A stretch of 64,000 nt of DNA from Butyrivibrio sp. INlla18. GTDB lineage: Bacteria > Bacillota > Clostridia > Lachnospirales > Lachnospiraceae. A program made the position numbers and the translations under genes. The stretch covers positions 186,001-250,000 of the forward strand of contig NZ_FMXK01000003.1 of assembly GCF_900103635.1 (NCBI RefSeq), in the 5' to 3' direction. Shown in pieces: positions 54,172-62,785 of the stretch (positions are counted from its first letter, which is position 1; every line of letters starts with the position of its first letter). The notes under the pieces were generated by a model. It was not told the DNA's origin and searched no databases. It saw nothing but the letters and a program-made list of their open reading frames with translations.

Positions 54172-55521
54172 ATGTTGGAGAAGTGTTTCAAACTCAAAGA
54201 GCATGGCACTACTGTTAAACAGGAGGTGCTGGCTGGACTTACTACGTTCCTTACTATGGCTTACATTCTTGCCGTAAACCCAAATATTCTGGGAACAGTA
54301 ATGAACGCAAGTGGTGTATTTGTTGCTACAGCCCTTGCATCAGCAATAGCAACTTTCGTAATGGCTTTTCTTGCAAACTATCCTATCGGTCTTTCAGCAG
54401 GCCTTGGACTTAACGCTTACTTTGCATACACAGTATGCCTTGGCGAGCTTGCAAATGAAGCAAACCCATTTACAATTGCTCTTACAGCAGTATTTGTAGA
54501 GGGTATCATTTTCATTATTCTTTCATTCTTCAAGTTCCGTGAGCAGATCATCAACAGCATTCCACAGAACCTTAAGTATGGTATATCAGCTGGTATCGGT
54601 CTTTTCATCGCATTTATCGGAATGCAGAACGCTCACATTATCGTAGCAAACGATGCTACTATCGTAGGACTTGGCAGTTTCGCAGATCTTGATATGGATC
54701 TTGCACTTATCGGACTTATCATCATTGCTGTTCTTGTTCACTACAATGTAACTGGTGGTGTTCTTATCGGTATCATCAGCATCTGGATCATTGGTATGAT
54801 CCTTCAGGCATGTGGTGCATATAATACAGCAAATCTTTTCCCAGATTTCTCAAATGGACTTCAGCTTGGTGGAATTACTGAGACAGCATTCAAGCTTAAT
54901 TTTGGTTGGGCATTCTCACACCTTATTCAGTTTATTGCTATTACCTTTAGCTTCCTGTATGTAGATCTATTTGATACAGTTGGAACTGTTGTAGGTGTAG
55001 CTGACAAGGCTGGCCTTCTTGACAAAGATGGAAATCTTCCAAGAGTTGGTCAGGTATTCATTGCAGACGCTGTTGGTACAACAGCAGGTGCTCTTCTTGG
55101 TACTTCAACAGTAACAAGTTTCGTAGAGTCAAGTGCAGGTGTTGCAGCAGGTGGTAGAACAGGTCTTACAGCTTTCACAACAGGTTGCATGTTCCTTGTT
55201 TCAATCGTACTTAGCCCTATCTTCCTTGCAATTCCTTCATTTGCTACAGCTCCAGCTCTTATCTATGTTGGTATGCTTATGCTCATGAGTATCTCTAAGG
55301 TTAAGTTTGATGGAGATATTGCAGATGCAGTTGGTGCTTACCTTGCAGTAGTTATGATGCCTCTTGCATACTCAATCGCTACAGGTATCATGTTTGCAGT
55401 ACTTGCGTGGGTACTTCTTAAGGTTGCTACAAAGAAGGCTAAGGATGTTAGTCCTATCATGTGGGGAGTATTTGTTCTCTTCGTAGCAAGGATCGTTGTT
55501 CTTATTACAAACTTCCAGTAA
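54172..55521 (+). CDS. Purine permease, AzgA-type (NCS2 superfamily)
   Basis: Membrane transporter of 449 residues with more than ten hydrophobic spans. The AzgA/PbuG-type phrases EVLAGLTTFLTMAYILAVNP, GLSAGLGLNAYFAY, VDLFDTVGTVVGVADKAGLL and TSTVTSFVESSAG are clear. It probably imports guanine, hypoxanthine or adenine. A strong AAAGGAGAGG precedes it. No purine riboswitch is seen in the short gap upstream. Confidence 0.9.
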   Translation: MLEKCFKLKEHGTTVKQEVLAGLTTFLTMAYILAVNPNILGTVMNASGVFVATALASAIATFVMAFLANYPIGLSAGLGLNAYFAYTVCLGELANEANPFTIALTAVFVEGIIFIILSFFKFREQIINSIPQNLKYGISAGIGLFIAFIGMQNAHIIVANDATIVGLGSFADLDMDLALIGLIIIAVLVHYNVTGGVLIGIISIWIIGMILQACGAYNTANLFPDFSNGLQLGGITETAFKLNFGWAFSHLIQFIAITFSFLYVDLFDTVGTVVGVADKAGLLDKDGNLPRVGQVFIADAVGTTAGALLGTSTVTSFVESSAGVAAGGRTGLTAFTTGCMFLVSIVLSPIFLAIPSFATAPALIYVGMLMLMSISKVKFDGDIADAVGAYLAVVMMPLAYSIATGIMFAVLAWVLLKVATKKAKDVSPIMWGVFVLFVARIVVLITNFQ

Positions 55522-55564
55522 TTTCAGATTGGATTTATCAAAAAACTTAATGAGAACATAATGA

Positions 55565-55603
55565 TAATCGCCCTATGGATATTTACTATCCATAGGGCGA
55601 TTA
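55565..55603. repeat. Perfect 17-bp palindromic hairpin, no T-tract
   Basis: TAATCGCCCTATGGATA pairs perfectly with TATCCATAGGGCGATTA around a TTTAC loop. It could be a poor terminator for the permease. No T-run follows; instead an extended -10 TGTATAAT (TATAAT at 55606-55611) follows at once, so it may overlap the promoter of the hflKC pair. Confidence 0.75.
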
Positions 55604-55665
55604 TGTATAATAGAAAAAGTGTTATTTGTGTAACAATATATTTCTTATGAAAGTAGAGAGGTTAT

Positions 55666-56616
55666 ATGTTAGGGAACAAGAAAAACAAGCAATTTTATGC
55701 TAACGAAGTAAAAAAGAAGTTTAGTTTTAAAAGTGTGCTTATAGTCATTGCTATCATTTTTGCTATAAGTATTGTCAGTGGTAGCTTTTACTCTGTAAAA
55801 GAACAGGAGCAGGCTATCCTTACTATGTTTGGTAAGGTTGTTAGAGTAGATACCGCTGGCCTTTATTTTAAGGTGCCATTCATTCAGCAGGTTCATCTTG
55901 TTGATATGACTACTCATGGTATTGGAATCGGCTATGTTATCAAGGATGGTCAGAATATTACAGTAGATGATGAAGGTGTGATGATCACTTCTGATTTCAA
56001 CTTTGTTGATATAGACTTTTACCTTGAATACAAAGTAAGTGATCCTGTTGCATCATATTACAACAGCGAGAACCCAGAAACCATCATGAAGAACATGGCC
56101 CTTGCCTGCATCAGAAATACAGTAGTCAAATACGCTGTAGATGATGTTCTTACAACAGCTAAGGGTCAGATCCAGTCAGAGGTAAAAGAGACACTTCAGA
56201 AGGAACTTGCAGACAAGAACATTGGACTTATGGTAGTTAACATTTCCGTTCAGGATGCTGAGCCACCAACAGAAGAGATCGTTCAGGCATTTAAGTCAGT
56301 TGAGACTGCTAAGCAGGGCAAAGAGACTGCAGTAAATAACGCCAAGAAATATCAGAACGAGGAACTTCCTAAGGCAGAAGCTGCTGCTGATAAGATCGTT
56401 CAGGATGCAGAAGCAGCCAAGCAGGCCAGAATCGCAGAAGCTGAAGGACAGGTAGCAAGATTTAATGAAATGTATGAGCAGTACAAGCTTCAGCCATACA
56501 TAACCAAGAAGAGACTTTTCTACGAGACAATGGAAGATCTTCTTCCAGATCTCAAGGTTATTATTACTGATGGAACTACTCAGCAGATGTTACCACTTGA
56601 TAGCTTTAATGATTAA
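55666..56616 (+). CDS. hflK: SPFH/band 7 membrane protein HflK
   Basis: Protein of 316 residues with one N-terminal membrane helix (about 24-44) followed by an SPFH domain (VKEQEQAILTMFGKVVRVDTAG onward) and a long Ala/Glu/Lys-rich coiled coil. HflK-like NISVQDAEPPTEEIVQAF is present. With HflC it forms a large membrane assembly that limits FtsH proteolysis in other bacteria. The hflC gene follows 9 bp later. AGAGAGG precedes the start. Confidence 0.88.
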   Translation: MLGNKKNKQFYANEVKKKFSFKSVLIVIAIIFAISIVSGSFYSVKEQEQAILTMFGKVVRVDTAGLYFKVPFIQQVHLVDMTTHGIGIGYVIKDGQNITVDDEGVMITSDFNFVDIDFYLEYKVSDPVASYYNSENPETIMKNMALACIRNTVVKYAVDDVLTTAKGQIQSEVKETLQKELADKNIGLMVVNISVQDAEPPTEEIVQAFKSVETAKQGKETAVNNAKKYQNEELPKAEAAADKIVQDAEAAKQARIAEAEGQVARFNEMYEQYKLQPYITKKRLFYETMEDLLPDLKVIITDGTTQQMLPLDSFND

Positions 56617-56625
56617 GGAGTTAAT

Positions 56626-57510
56626 ATGGAAAAGAAAAAAGGCGGATTTGTTAGTTATATAATAATCGGATTGATCATAGTTTTTGCAATCATACTAGGA
56701 TCATCAACATACATCGTTCATCAGAATGAGTATGTTACAGTTAGAAGATTTGGTAAGATCGTTGCAATTGCCAAGGAGCCAGGTCTTCATTTTAAGACAC
56801 CTTTTATTGACAGTACACAGTCAATCACTGCAAAGGTAATACTTTATGATATTCCAGCATCTGATGTTATCACCAAGGACAAAAAGTCCATGATCACAGA
56901 TACATATGTAATCTGGAAAGTAGAAGATCCTCTTAAGTATGTTCAGACACTTAATGCTATTGAGGCTAGAGCAGAAGAGAGAATCGAAGCATCTGTTTAT
57001 AATGCTACCAAGAATGCTATCTCATCTATGTCTCAGGACGAAGTCATCGAGGCAAGAGGTGAGCAGCTTACACAGCTCATTACACAGGAAGCTAACTCAG
57101 ATATGGAAGGCTACGGAATCTCTGTAGTGCAGGCTCAGATCAAGGCCCTTGACCTTCCAGATGACAACAAGCAGGCTGTATATGAGAGAATGATCTCAGA
57201 GAGAAATAATATCGCAGCTTCTTATACAGCTCAGGGTGATGCTGAGGCTCAGAAGATCCACAACGAAACAGACAAGCAGGTTGCTATCATCAAGGCTGAG
57301 GCTGAAAAGAATGCGGCAGTTCTTGAAGCAGAAGGTGAGTCAGCCTACATGGAGACATTGTCAAAGGCATATGACACAGAAGATAAGGCAGAGTTCTATA
57401 GCTACATCAGAGGTCTTGATGCTCTCAAGAAATCTCTTGTAGGTGAAAAGACATTGGTTCTTGATAAAAACTCTGAACTTGCAAAGATTCTTTATGGAAA
57501 TTTTAATTAA
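56626..57510 (+). CDS. hflC: SPFH/band 7 membrane protein HflC
   Basis: Protein of 294 residues: one N-terminal membrane helix (about 8-28), an SPFH domain starting VHQNEYVTVRRFGKIVAIAKEP, and an HflC-type coiled coil ending EFYSYIRGLDALKKSL. It is the partner of the preceding HflK. The pair is transcribed together and ends in a terminator; no ftsH lies nearby. Confidence 0.9.
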   Translation: MEKKKGGFVSYIIIGLIIVFAIILGSSTYIVHQNEYVTVRRFGKIVAIAKEPGLHFKTPFIDSTQSITAKVILYDIPASDVITKDKKSMITDTYVIWKVEDPLKYVQTLNAIEARAEERIEASVYNATKNAISSMSQDEVIEARGEQLTQLITQEANSDMEGYGISVVQAQIKALDLPDDNKQAVYERMISERNNIAASYTAQGDAEAQKIHNETDKQVAIIKAEAEKNAAVLEAEGESAYMETLSKAYDTEDKAEFYSYIRGLDALKKSLVGEKTLVLDKNSELAKILYGNFN

Positions 57511-57529
57511 TTGAAAATTCCGATCATTA

Positions 57530-57564
57530 GAGAGGTTACAGTTTTCTGTAGCCTCTTATTTTTT
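57530..57564 (+). terminator. Terminator after hflC
   Basis: AGAGGTTACAG pairs with CTGTAGCCTCT (T-G wobble) across TTTT, followed by TATTTTTTT. Confidence 0.85.
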
Positions 57565-57737
57565 TACTTTTTCAAAAAAGTAAATGAAATAGTTGATTTT
57601 TTTATTTATATGTTGTATTTTACTACTATAAAATAAAGTAAAAATTTTTCTAGTGTTTTATTTAAATGCATCTTTTGGTGCAGTCATTTATATTTCCCAG
57701 AAAAAATTATGACCTGAATATAGAGGACTGAGAGTTT

Positions 57738-57776
57738 ATGATAACGGACTTTTCCGTAGATTGGAGATTGATTTGA
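57738..57776 (+). CDS. Possible 12-residue leader peptide overlapping the rho start
   Basis: ATG at 57738 opens the frame [12 protein letters not shown] and ends at TGA 57774-57776, which overlaps the likely TTG start of rho (TTGA). A weak GAGAG lies 4 bases before the ATG. A hairpin ACGGA/TCCGT sits inside it. It may couple rho translation to leader translation. Low evidence: one sequence, no conservation seen. Confidence 0.35.
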   Translation: MITDFSVDWRLI

Positions 57777-59221
57777 GAGAAAAGTATGAGACTTTAAAAT
57801 TAAGTGACCTTCGTGAGATTGCAAAGAGAAGGGGAATAAAGGGAGCAACAACACTTAAGAAGTCAGAGATAATCGACCTTATGTGCGAGATGGATGAAAA
57901 GGAGGCTGCAAGCGCAGCAAAAGAGTCAGAAAAGAAGACTGAGGCTCCTGAAGCAGATGAAAAGAAAGCTCCTGTTCGTCACAAGAATGTGGTAGTTAAG
58001 ACTATCAAAAGAGATGAAGAAGCTGACAAGAGTGAGAGACCTAGAACTGAAAAGGTTGAGAAGTCTGAGCCTAGAGAGGAAGAGTTCGATGAGGCTGATG
58101 GCGATAGCGCTGATGGTATCCTTGAAGTTATGCAGGATGGATACGGCTTTATCAGATGTGAGAACTACCTTCCTGGTGAGAATGACGTATATGTAGCTCC
58201 TAGTATCATCAGAAAGTTTAACTTAAAGACTGGTGATATCTTAAGAGGTAGATGCAGAGCCAAAAAAGAGACAGATAAGTTTGCTGCTCTTTCAAGACTC
58301 GATACAGTAAATGGTTACAAACCAGAAGTTGCCAGCGGCAGATGGGATTTTGAGAAGATGACACCTATCTTCCCTAATTCAAGGATCAAGCTTGAACAGC
58401 CAGGTTCATCAGTAGCAATGAGGATCATGGATCTTATCAGCCCAATCGGTAAAGGACAGAGAGGTATGATCGTATCTCCTCCTAAGGCAGGTAAGACAAC
58501 ACTTCTCAAAGAGGTTGCTAAGTCAATTCTTAAGTATAGCCCAGATATGCACCTTATCATTCTTCTGATCGATGAAAGACCAGAGGAAGTAACAGATATC
58601 AAGGAAGAAGTTGAGGGACCAAACGCAGAAGTTATCTACTCTACATTTGATGAGCTTCCTGAGCATCACAAGAGAGTAGCTGAGATGGTCATGGAAAGAG
58701 CTAAGAGACTTGTTGAGCATGGACAGGATGTTGTTATCCTTCTTGACTCTATCACAAGACTTACAAGAGCTTACAACATTGTAGTTCCTCCATCAGGAAG
58801 AACTCTCTCAGGTGGTCTTGATCCAGCAGCACTTCATATGCCAAAGAAATTCTTTGGTGCTGCCAGAAACATGAGAGAAGGCGGAAGCCTTACAGTTCTT
58901 GCAACTGCTCTTATTGAGACAGGCTCCAAGATGGATGATGTTATCTACGAGGAATTCAAGGGAACAGGTAACATGGAAATGGTTCTTGATAGAAAGCTTC
59001 AGGAAAAGAGAATCTTCCCTGCTATCAATATTCCAAAGTCCAGCACCAGAAGAGAGGATCTTCTTCTTACACCAGAGGAGCTCTCAGCTATCAACGGCCT
59101 GAGAAAGGGCTTCAATGGTATGAAGGCAGACGATGCAGTTGATCAGTGCATCAACCTCTTCTCCAAGACTAGAAACAACGTTGAGTTTGTTCATATGGTA
59201 GAAAAGCAGATCAGATTCTGA
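57773..59221 (+). CDS. rho: Transcription termination factor Rho
   Basis: RNA-dependent hexameric ATPase of 482 residues from the TTG at 57773, which has GGAGAT at good spacing (an earlier in-frame TTG overlaps that site). Rho N-terminal helix-extension domain (about 1-45: [16 protein letters not shown]) is followed by a charged Lys/Glu-rich insert of about 65 residues, the RNA-binding cold-shock-like domain ([27 protein letters not shown]) and the ATPase with Walker A PPKAGKTT and [13 protein letters not shown] roughly 200-nt A/T-rich leader (57565-57772) might carry autoregulation. Confidence 0.93.
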   Translation: MREKYETLKLSDLREIAKRRGIKGATTLKKSEIIDLMCEMDEKEAASAAKESEKKTEAPEADEKKAPVRHKNVVVKTIKRDEEADKSERPRTEKVEKSEPREEEFDEADGDSADGILEVMQDGYGFIRCENYLPGENDVYVAPSIIRKFNLKTGDILRGRCRAKKETDKFAALSRLDTVNGYKPEVASGRWDFEKMTPIFPNSRIKLEQPGSSVAMRIMDLISPIGKGQRGMIVSPPKAGKTTLLKEVAKSILKYSPDMHLIILLIDERPEEVTDIKEEVEGPNAEVIYSTFDELPEHHKRVAEMVMERAKRLVEHGQDVVILLDSITRLTRAYNIVVPPSGRTLSGGLDPAALHMPKKFFGAARNMREGGSLTVLATALIETGSKMDDVIYEEFKGTGNMEMVLDRKLQEKRIFPAINIPKSSTRREDLLLTPEELSAINGLRKGFNGMKADDAVDQCINLFSKTRNNVEFVHMVEKQIRF

Positions 59222-59240
59222 TATTAAGTATTAAAAAGTA

Positions 59241-59272
59241 AGGGTTGTCGTAATTTACGACAACCCTTTTTT
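59241..59272. terminator. Bidirectional terminator between rho and the PilZ gene
   Basis: Perfect stem AGGGTTGTCGTAA/TTACGACAACCCT with a one-base loop, followed by TTTTT. Confidence 0.9.
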
Positions 59273-60152
59273 ATACGTCTCTAAGATCTAATAGACTCTC
59301 AATTTCTTTTGCCTGCTTCTCCATGTGCTCTTCACGTTTCTTTTGACGAAGAGTTTTGTCAGTGATGTGCTCCAAGTTTGCAGGATCAAGAGGATTAGTG
59401 CCCTGAGATGAAATATTGAGAGCAGATTTCTTTTCTGGGATCATCTTCTTGGCAAGGTCTTCTTCAACCTCCATGATCTGCTGCTGCTTTGGAATATCAG
59501 GATTGAGATCAGTTGCAGGTACTTCGTCAAGCTTAGTGTATTTTTCATGCTTCTTTTGGGATAAAAGACCTATAAGATCAACGCTTACATTAGAGATACT
59601 GCATCCAACGGCTTTTTTCTGGTCCACGAAAAAGTTCCTTACAACTACAGTGTTGATCTCATAGTTGTGTAAAGAAGCACCATATCTGAACATGACGGCA
59701 AGCTTGTCGCCAGGCTTAAGGACGGTGTCTCTATCAATGATAAGCGAAATGCCTCTCATGGAAAGGTCATGAACTATGCAGTTCTTGAGGTCCAAGTTGT
59801 TGCCGTTTATAGACATGAGACCAAGCTTTTCGATGTAGAATCTCTCAGCCCTTCTGGAGTTCTCGGGCTCTAACTTGGATGAACATCTGATGAGATGGAA
59901 ATTGCCATATCTTGTCTTAACGGGGGTAATAGTAGTAGACATGAACTTATATACGCGGCCATCTCTTTTGTTACGGATCTGAACCTGAGAAGGCTCAAGT
60001 AGCTGCATGTATTTACCAAAGTATTCCATTGGTTTAACAATGAGTCCGGCAGAGACGCCAAAGATAGCCTCAGTCATTAGCACAATGCTGTGGCCGTTTA
60101 TGGCTGCATATATTTTGACTATTGAGCCATTGGAAATGTCATTGACATTCAT
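59271..60152 (-). CDS. PilZ-domain protein with N-terminal extension
   Basis: Protein of 293 residues. About 100 N-terminal residues resemble a YcgR-like (flagellar brake) beta-barrel lead domain. A PilZ domain follows with RRAER (about residue 100) and the D-x-S-x-x-G motif in HDLSMRGISL. A charged, probably coiled-coil C-terminal tail of about 90 residues (KKREEHMEKQAKEIESLL) closes it. Likely a c-di-GMP receptor for motility or surface traits. Start preceded by GAGGGG. Confidence 0.8.
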   Translation of the reverse strand: MNVNDISNGSIVKIYAAINGHSIVLMTEAIFGVSAGLIVKPMEYFGKYMQLLEPSQVQIRNKRDGRVYKFMSTTITPVKTRYGNFHLIRCSSKLEPENSRRAERFYIEKLGLMSINGNNLDLKNCIVHDLSMRGISLIIDRDTVLKPGDKLAVMFRYGASLHNYEINTVVVRNFFVDQKKAVGCSISNVSVDLIGLLSQKKHEKYTKLDEVPATDLNPDIPKQQQIMEVEEDLAKKMIPEKKSALNISSQGTNPLDPANLEHITDKTLRQKKREEHMEKQAKEIESLLDLRDV

Positions 60153-60257
60153 GATATTAACCCCTCATACTAATACTTTCTTATCATAAATATGATATAA
60201 TAAGCCAAACAAAAAATAAAGAAAAACAAAGAGCTTTTTGACAGCTAGGGAGTGCAG

Positions 60258-60953
60258 ATGATTCGAGAAAATCTAGATCTTGTTGAAGAAAATATCAAAA
60301 AGGCCTGTGACAGAGCAGGTAGAGATAGAAGTGAAGTAACACTTATTGCAGTTAGTAAGACCAAGCCTGTTTCGGATATTAGAGAAGCTATGGCATATGG
60401 TATAAAGACTTTTGGTGAAAATAAAGTTCAGGAAATAAGGGATAAGACAGAAGAGATAACTGAGCCACTTAACTGGCATATGATAGGTCATCTTCAGGCC
60501 AATAAGGTCAAGTATCTTCCAGGAAAGGTCTGCATGATCCATTCAGTTGATAATGTTAAGCTTGCAGATGAGATTGAGAAGCAGTTCGCCAAGCATGATC
60601 TTATAGCAGATATCTTGATCGAAGTAAATATGGCCCATGAAGATACTAAATTTGGTCTTTCTCCAGAGGAGGCACTAGGTTTTGTTAAGGAGATATGTGG
60701 TAGAGAGCATATACGCATCAGAGGGCTTATGACTATTGCTCCATATACAGAAGATCCTGAGAGTAACAGAGTATATTTTAAGGGCCTCAGAGAACTTATG
60801 AATAAGATCAATGCAGAGAACATACCTGGCGTCAAGATGGATACTCTTTCCATGGGAATGACTGGGGATTATCAGGTGGCAATCGAGGAAGGTGCTACAT
60901 TTGTGAGGGTTGGAACAGGCATCTTTGGAGAAAGAGACTATACCAAATCTTAA
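60258..60953 (+). CDS. YggS-family PLP-binding protein
   Basis: Protein of 231 residues from the ATG at 60258 (GGGAG five bases upstream; an in-frame GTG at 60252 overlaps the site). PLP-binding Lys34 lies in IAVSKTKP; NWHMIGHLQANKVK and the C-terminal SMGMTGDYQVAIEEGATFVR are diagnostic. It acts in vitamin B6 and amino-acid homeostasis rather than as an enzyme of known reaction. It is divergent from the PilZ gene and ends at a hairpin terminator. Confidence 0.92.
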   Translation: MIRENLDLVEENIKKACDRAGRDRSEVTLIAVSKTKPVSDIREAMAYGIKTFGENKVQEIRDKTEEITEPLNWHMIGHLQANKVKYLPGKVCMIHSVDNVKLADEIEKQFAKHDLIADILIEVNMAHEDTKFGLSPEEALGFVKEICGREHIRIRGLMTIAPYTEDPESNRVYFKGLRELMNKINAENIPGVKMDTLSMGMTGDYQVAIEEGATFVRVGTGIFGERDYTKS

Positions 60954-60980
60954 ATAAATATAAACGAATTTACACGCAAC

Positions 60981-61027
60981 ACACCAGAGAGTATAATAAT
61001 TTTATACTCGCTGGTGTTTCTTTTTTA
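60981..61027 (+). terminator. Terminator after the YggS gene
   Basis: ACACCAG/CTGGTGT with an inner GAGTATAA/TTATACTC stem is followed by TTCTTTTTT. Confidence 0.87.
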
Positions 61028-61041
61028 TGGAGATTTGAATC

Positions 61042-61311
61042 TTGAGAACAATGCCATTATCTAAAGATCTATCCTTAGATCAAATAAATCATTTAATAGA
61101 GACTGGCCACGTTTTTGTCACTCCATTTGGCCTTAATCGAACGGCGTACATCGTTGTTAATCATAAGCCGTTCATGGTGATCGCGACGGATATCTCAATC
61201 AGAGGAGTGCAGCTTAGCGGGGCTTGGTACACATGGGAAGATCTTGAGGCAATGGGTGGTGTATACGAATCAGAATTTGATGCTTTGAAAGCAATTGCAG
61301 ATGGGGTATAA
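61042..61311 (+). CDS. Small protein of about 89 residues, function unknown
   Basis: Start is TTG at 61042 (GGAGAT 7 bases upstream) or ATG at 61051. Soluble, with phrases LSLDQINHLIETGHVFVTPF and VQLSGAWYTWEDLEAMGG. No family recognised. It stands between two terminators and so is probably transcribed alone. Confidence 0.6.
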   Translation: MRTMPLSKDLSLDQINHLIETGHVFVTPFGLNRTAYIVVNHKPFMVIATDISIRGVQLSGAWYTWEDLEAMGGVYESEFDALKAIADGV

Positions 61312-61342
61312 AAGTGAAGTCCTTGGGACTTCACTTTTTTTA
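61310..61342 (+). terminator. Terminator after the small protein
   Basis: AAAAGTGAAGTCC pairs with GGACTTCACTTTT across TTG, followed by TTT. Confidence 0.9.
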
Positions 61343-61438
61343 ATTCTTAAGAATGTATAAAAACTGCCGATTTTTTATTACAACTTAAACGTTTTATGTT
61401 AGAATTTATACTATGCCGGTGGTTGGAGGTTTTAAGCT

Positions 61439-62590
61439 TTGGGGTATGTTTTTTATTATGTAGAAGCTCATATTGCCTGCATGTTTTTGCTGACAATATT
61501 ACTATATAAGATTGCAAAAGGCGTAAATAAACAGCTTTCTCAAGTATATCTTGGAGACATCATCTTTGTATTGATGCTCTATTTTCTTGCGGAGATTTTC
61601 TGGGCGCTTGTGGATGGCGGAGTGATCACCAGTAATAAACCGCTTCTATACTTATCCAACATATTTACTTATATGCTACTAAGTGTGGCGTCGTATATAT
61701 GGTTTATTTTATCTGAAACTCTTCAGCAGGATACTATTGTTGAAAAGTTTGTTAATAGAGTGCTTCTTAGTATTCCTGTATGGATAGCTGGAGCTTTTTG
61801 TCTTACTGCTTACAAGACAGGACTTGTGTTTTACGTAGATGAGAACAACAAGCTCGTTGGTGGCAAACTCTATCTCATACTGATAGTAGTTCCTTTTGGC
61901 TATATGCTTGCTGCTTCTATAAAGGCTTTTGTCAGAGCTTTGAATAAAGATAGATACGCTGACAGGAGCATTTATTTCATGATAGGTGTATTCCCTATAA
62001 CGCCTATTTTACTTGGTGTATTACAGGCAATGTTCTGGAGAGTACCTCTTTTATGCTATGGAGCAGTTGCGGCTGTGCTCTATGTTTACATTACTTCAAC
62101 AGACAACCTGATCTCACTAGATCCACTTACTCAGCTCAATAACAGAAATCAGATGTTTAAGTATCTTGCTCAGAAGATGAGATCAGAAGAGCCTGGAACT
62201 TCACTATTTCTTTTGATAGTTGATATTGATAAGCTCAAGAATATTAATGATGTCTATGGACATTTAGAAGGTGATAGAACCCTTGTAAGAGTGGCAAACG
62301 CTATTAAAGAAACCTGCCAGGGACCACGAAGCAGATTTTTTGTGGCCAGATATGGCGGAGATGAGTATGCGATAATCGCAGAGATGTCATATAGAGCAGA
62401 AGCCTCATGGCTTGCTGATCAGATCAAACACAACGTAAAGAGATTGTCAGAAACCTTTGGAACGGCTTATGACATTTCTGTTAGTGTAGGTATTGCTCAG
62501 TACGACTATCAGGCACCAATATCTCTTCAGGCCTTTATAGCAAGAGCGGATTCTGATCTATACAAACAAAAGAAAATGGGCATTTATTGA
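61439..62590 (+). CDS. Membrane GGDEF diguanylate cyclase
   Basis: Protein of 383 residues with six or so N-terminal membrane spans (to about 220) and a C-terminal GGDEF domain with an intact YGGDEY motif (GGDEY at 306-310), DPLTQLNNRNQM and VDIDKLKNINDVYGHLEGD. It should make c-di-GMP. The RxxD inhibitory site is not obvious. The start is a TTG with GGAGG ten bases upstream; no ATG lies close. A minus-strand small peptide gene converges on its stop. Confidence 0.85.
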   Translation: MGYVFYYVEAHIACMFLLTILLYKIAKGVNKQLSQVYLGDIIFVLMLYFLAEIFWALVDGGVITSNKPLLYLSNIFTYMLLSVASYIWFILSETLQQDTIVEKFVNRVLLSIPVWIAGAFCLTAYKTGLVFYVDENNKLVGGKLYLILIVVPFGYMLAASIKAFVRALNKDRYADRSIYFMIGVFPITPILLGVLQAMFWRVPLLCYGAVAAVLYVYITSTDNLISLDPLTQLNNRNQMFKYLAQKMRSEEPGTSLFLLIVDIDKLKNINDVYGHLEGDRTLVRVANAIKETCQGPRSRFFVARYGGDEYAIIAEMSYRAEASWLADQIKHNVKRLSETFGTAYDISVSVGIAQYDYQAPISLQAFIARADSDLYKQKKMGIY

Positions 62591-62683
62591 TCAGAACAAA
62601 GAAGTAATAAAATTGATCAAAAGACCTGCCAAAATAAAGGCAGAAAGTATTGCTATAGCGTAGATAAATTTCATTCGTGCCAT
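62591..62683 (-). CDS. 30-residue single-span membrane peptide
   Basis: The minus-strand frame from ATG 62683 has GGAG seven bases upstream. The peptide begins with a short basic MARMK and is otherwise one hydrophobic helix (FIYAIAILSAFILAGLLI). Its stop directly abuts the stop of the GGDEF gene (TGATCA). Resembles type I toxin or small regulatory membrane peptides in layout only; no antisense RNA is evident. Confidence 0.5.
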   Translation of the reverse strand: MARMKFIYAIAILSAFILAGLLINFITSLF

Positions 62684-62785
62684 GGTAATCTCCAATCTCT
62701 AATGCTTTAAACATGATATAATTATATAGTATACAGAGGTTTTTTGCATGTTGCAGTAGTTGTTACTTGCAGATTGGAGGGGTGT

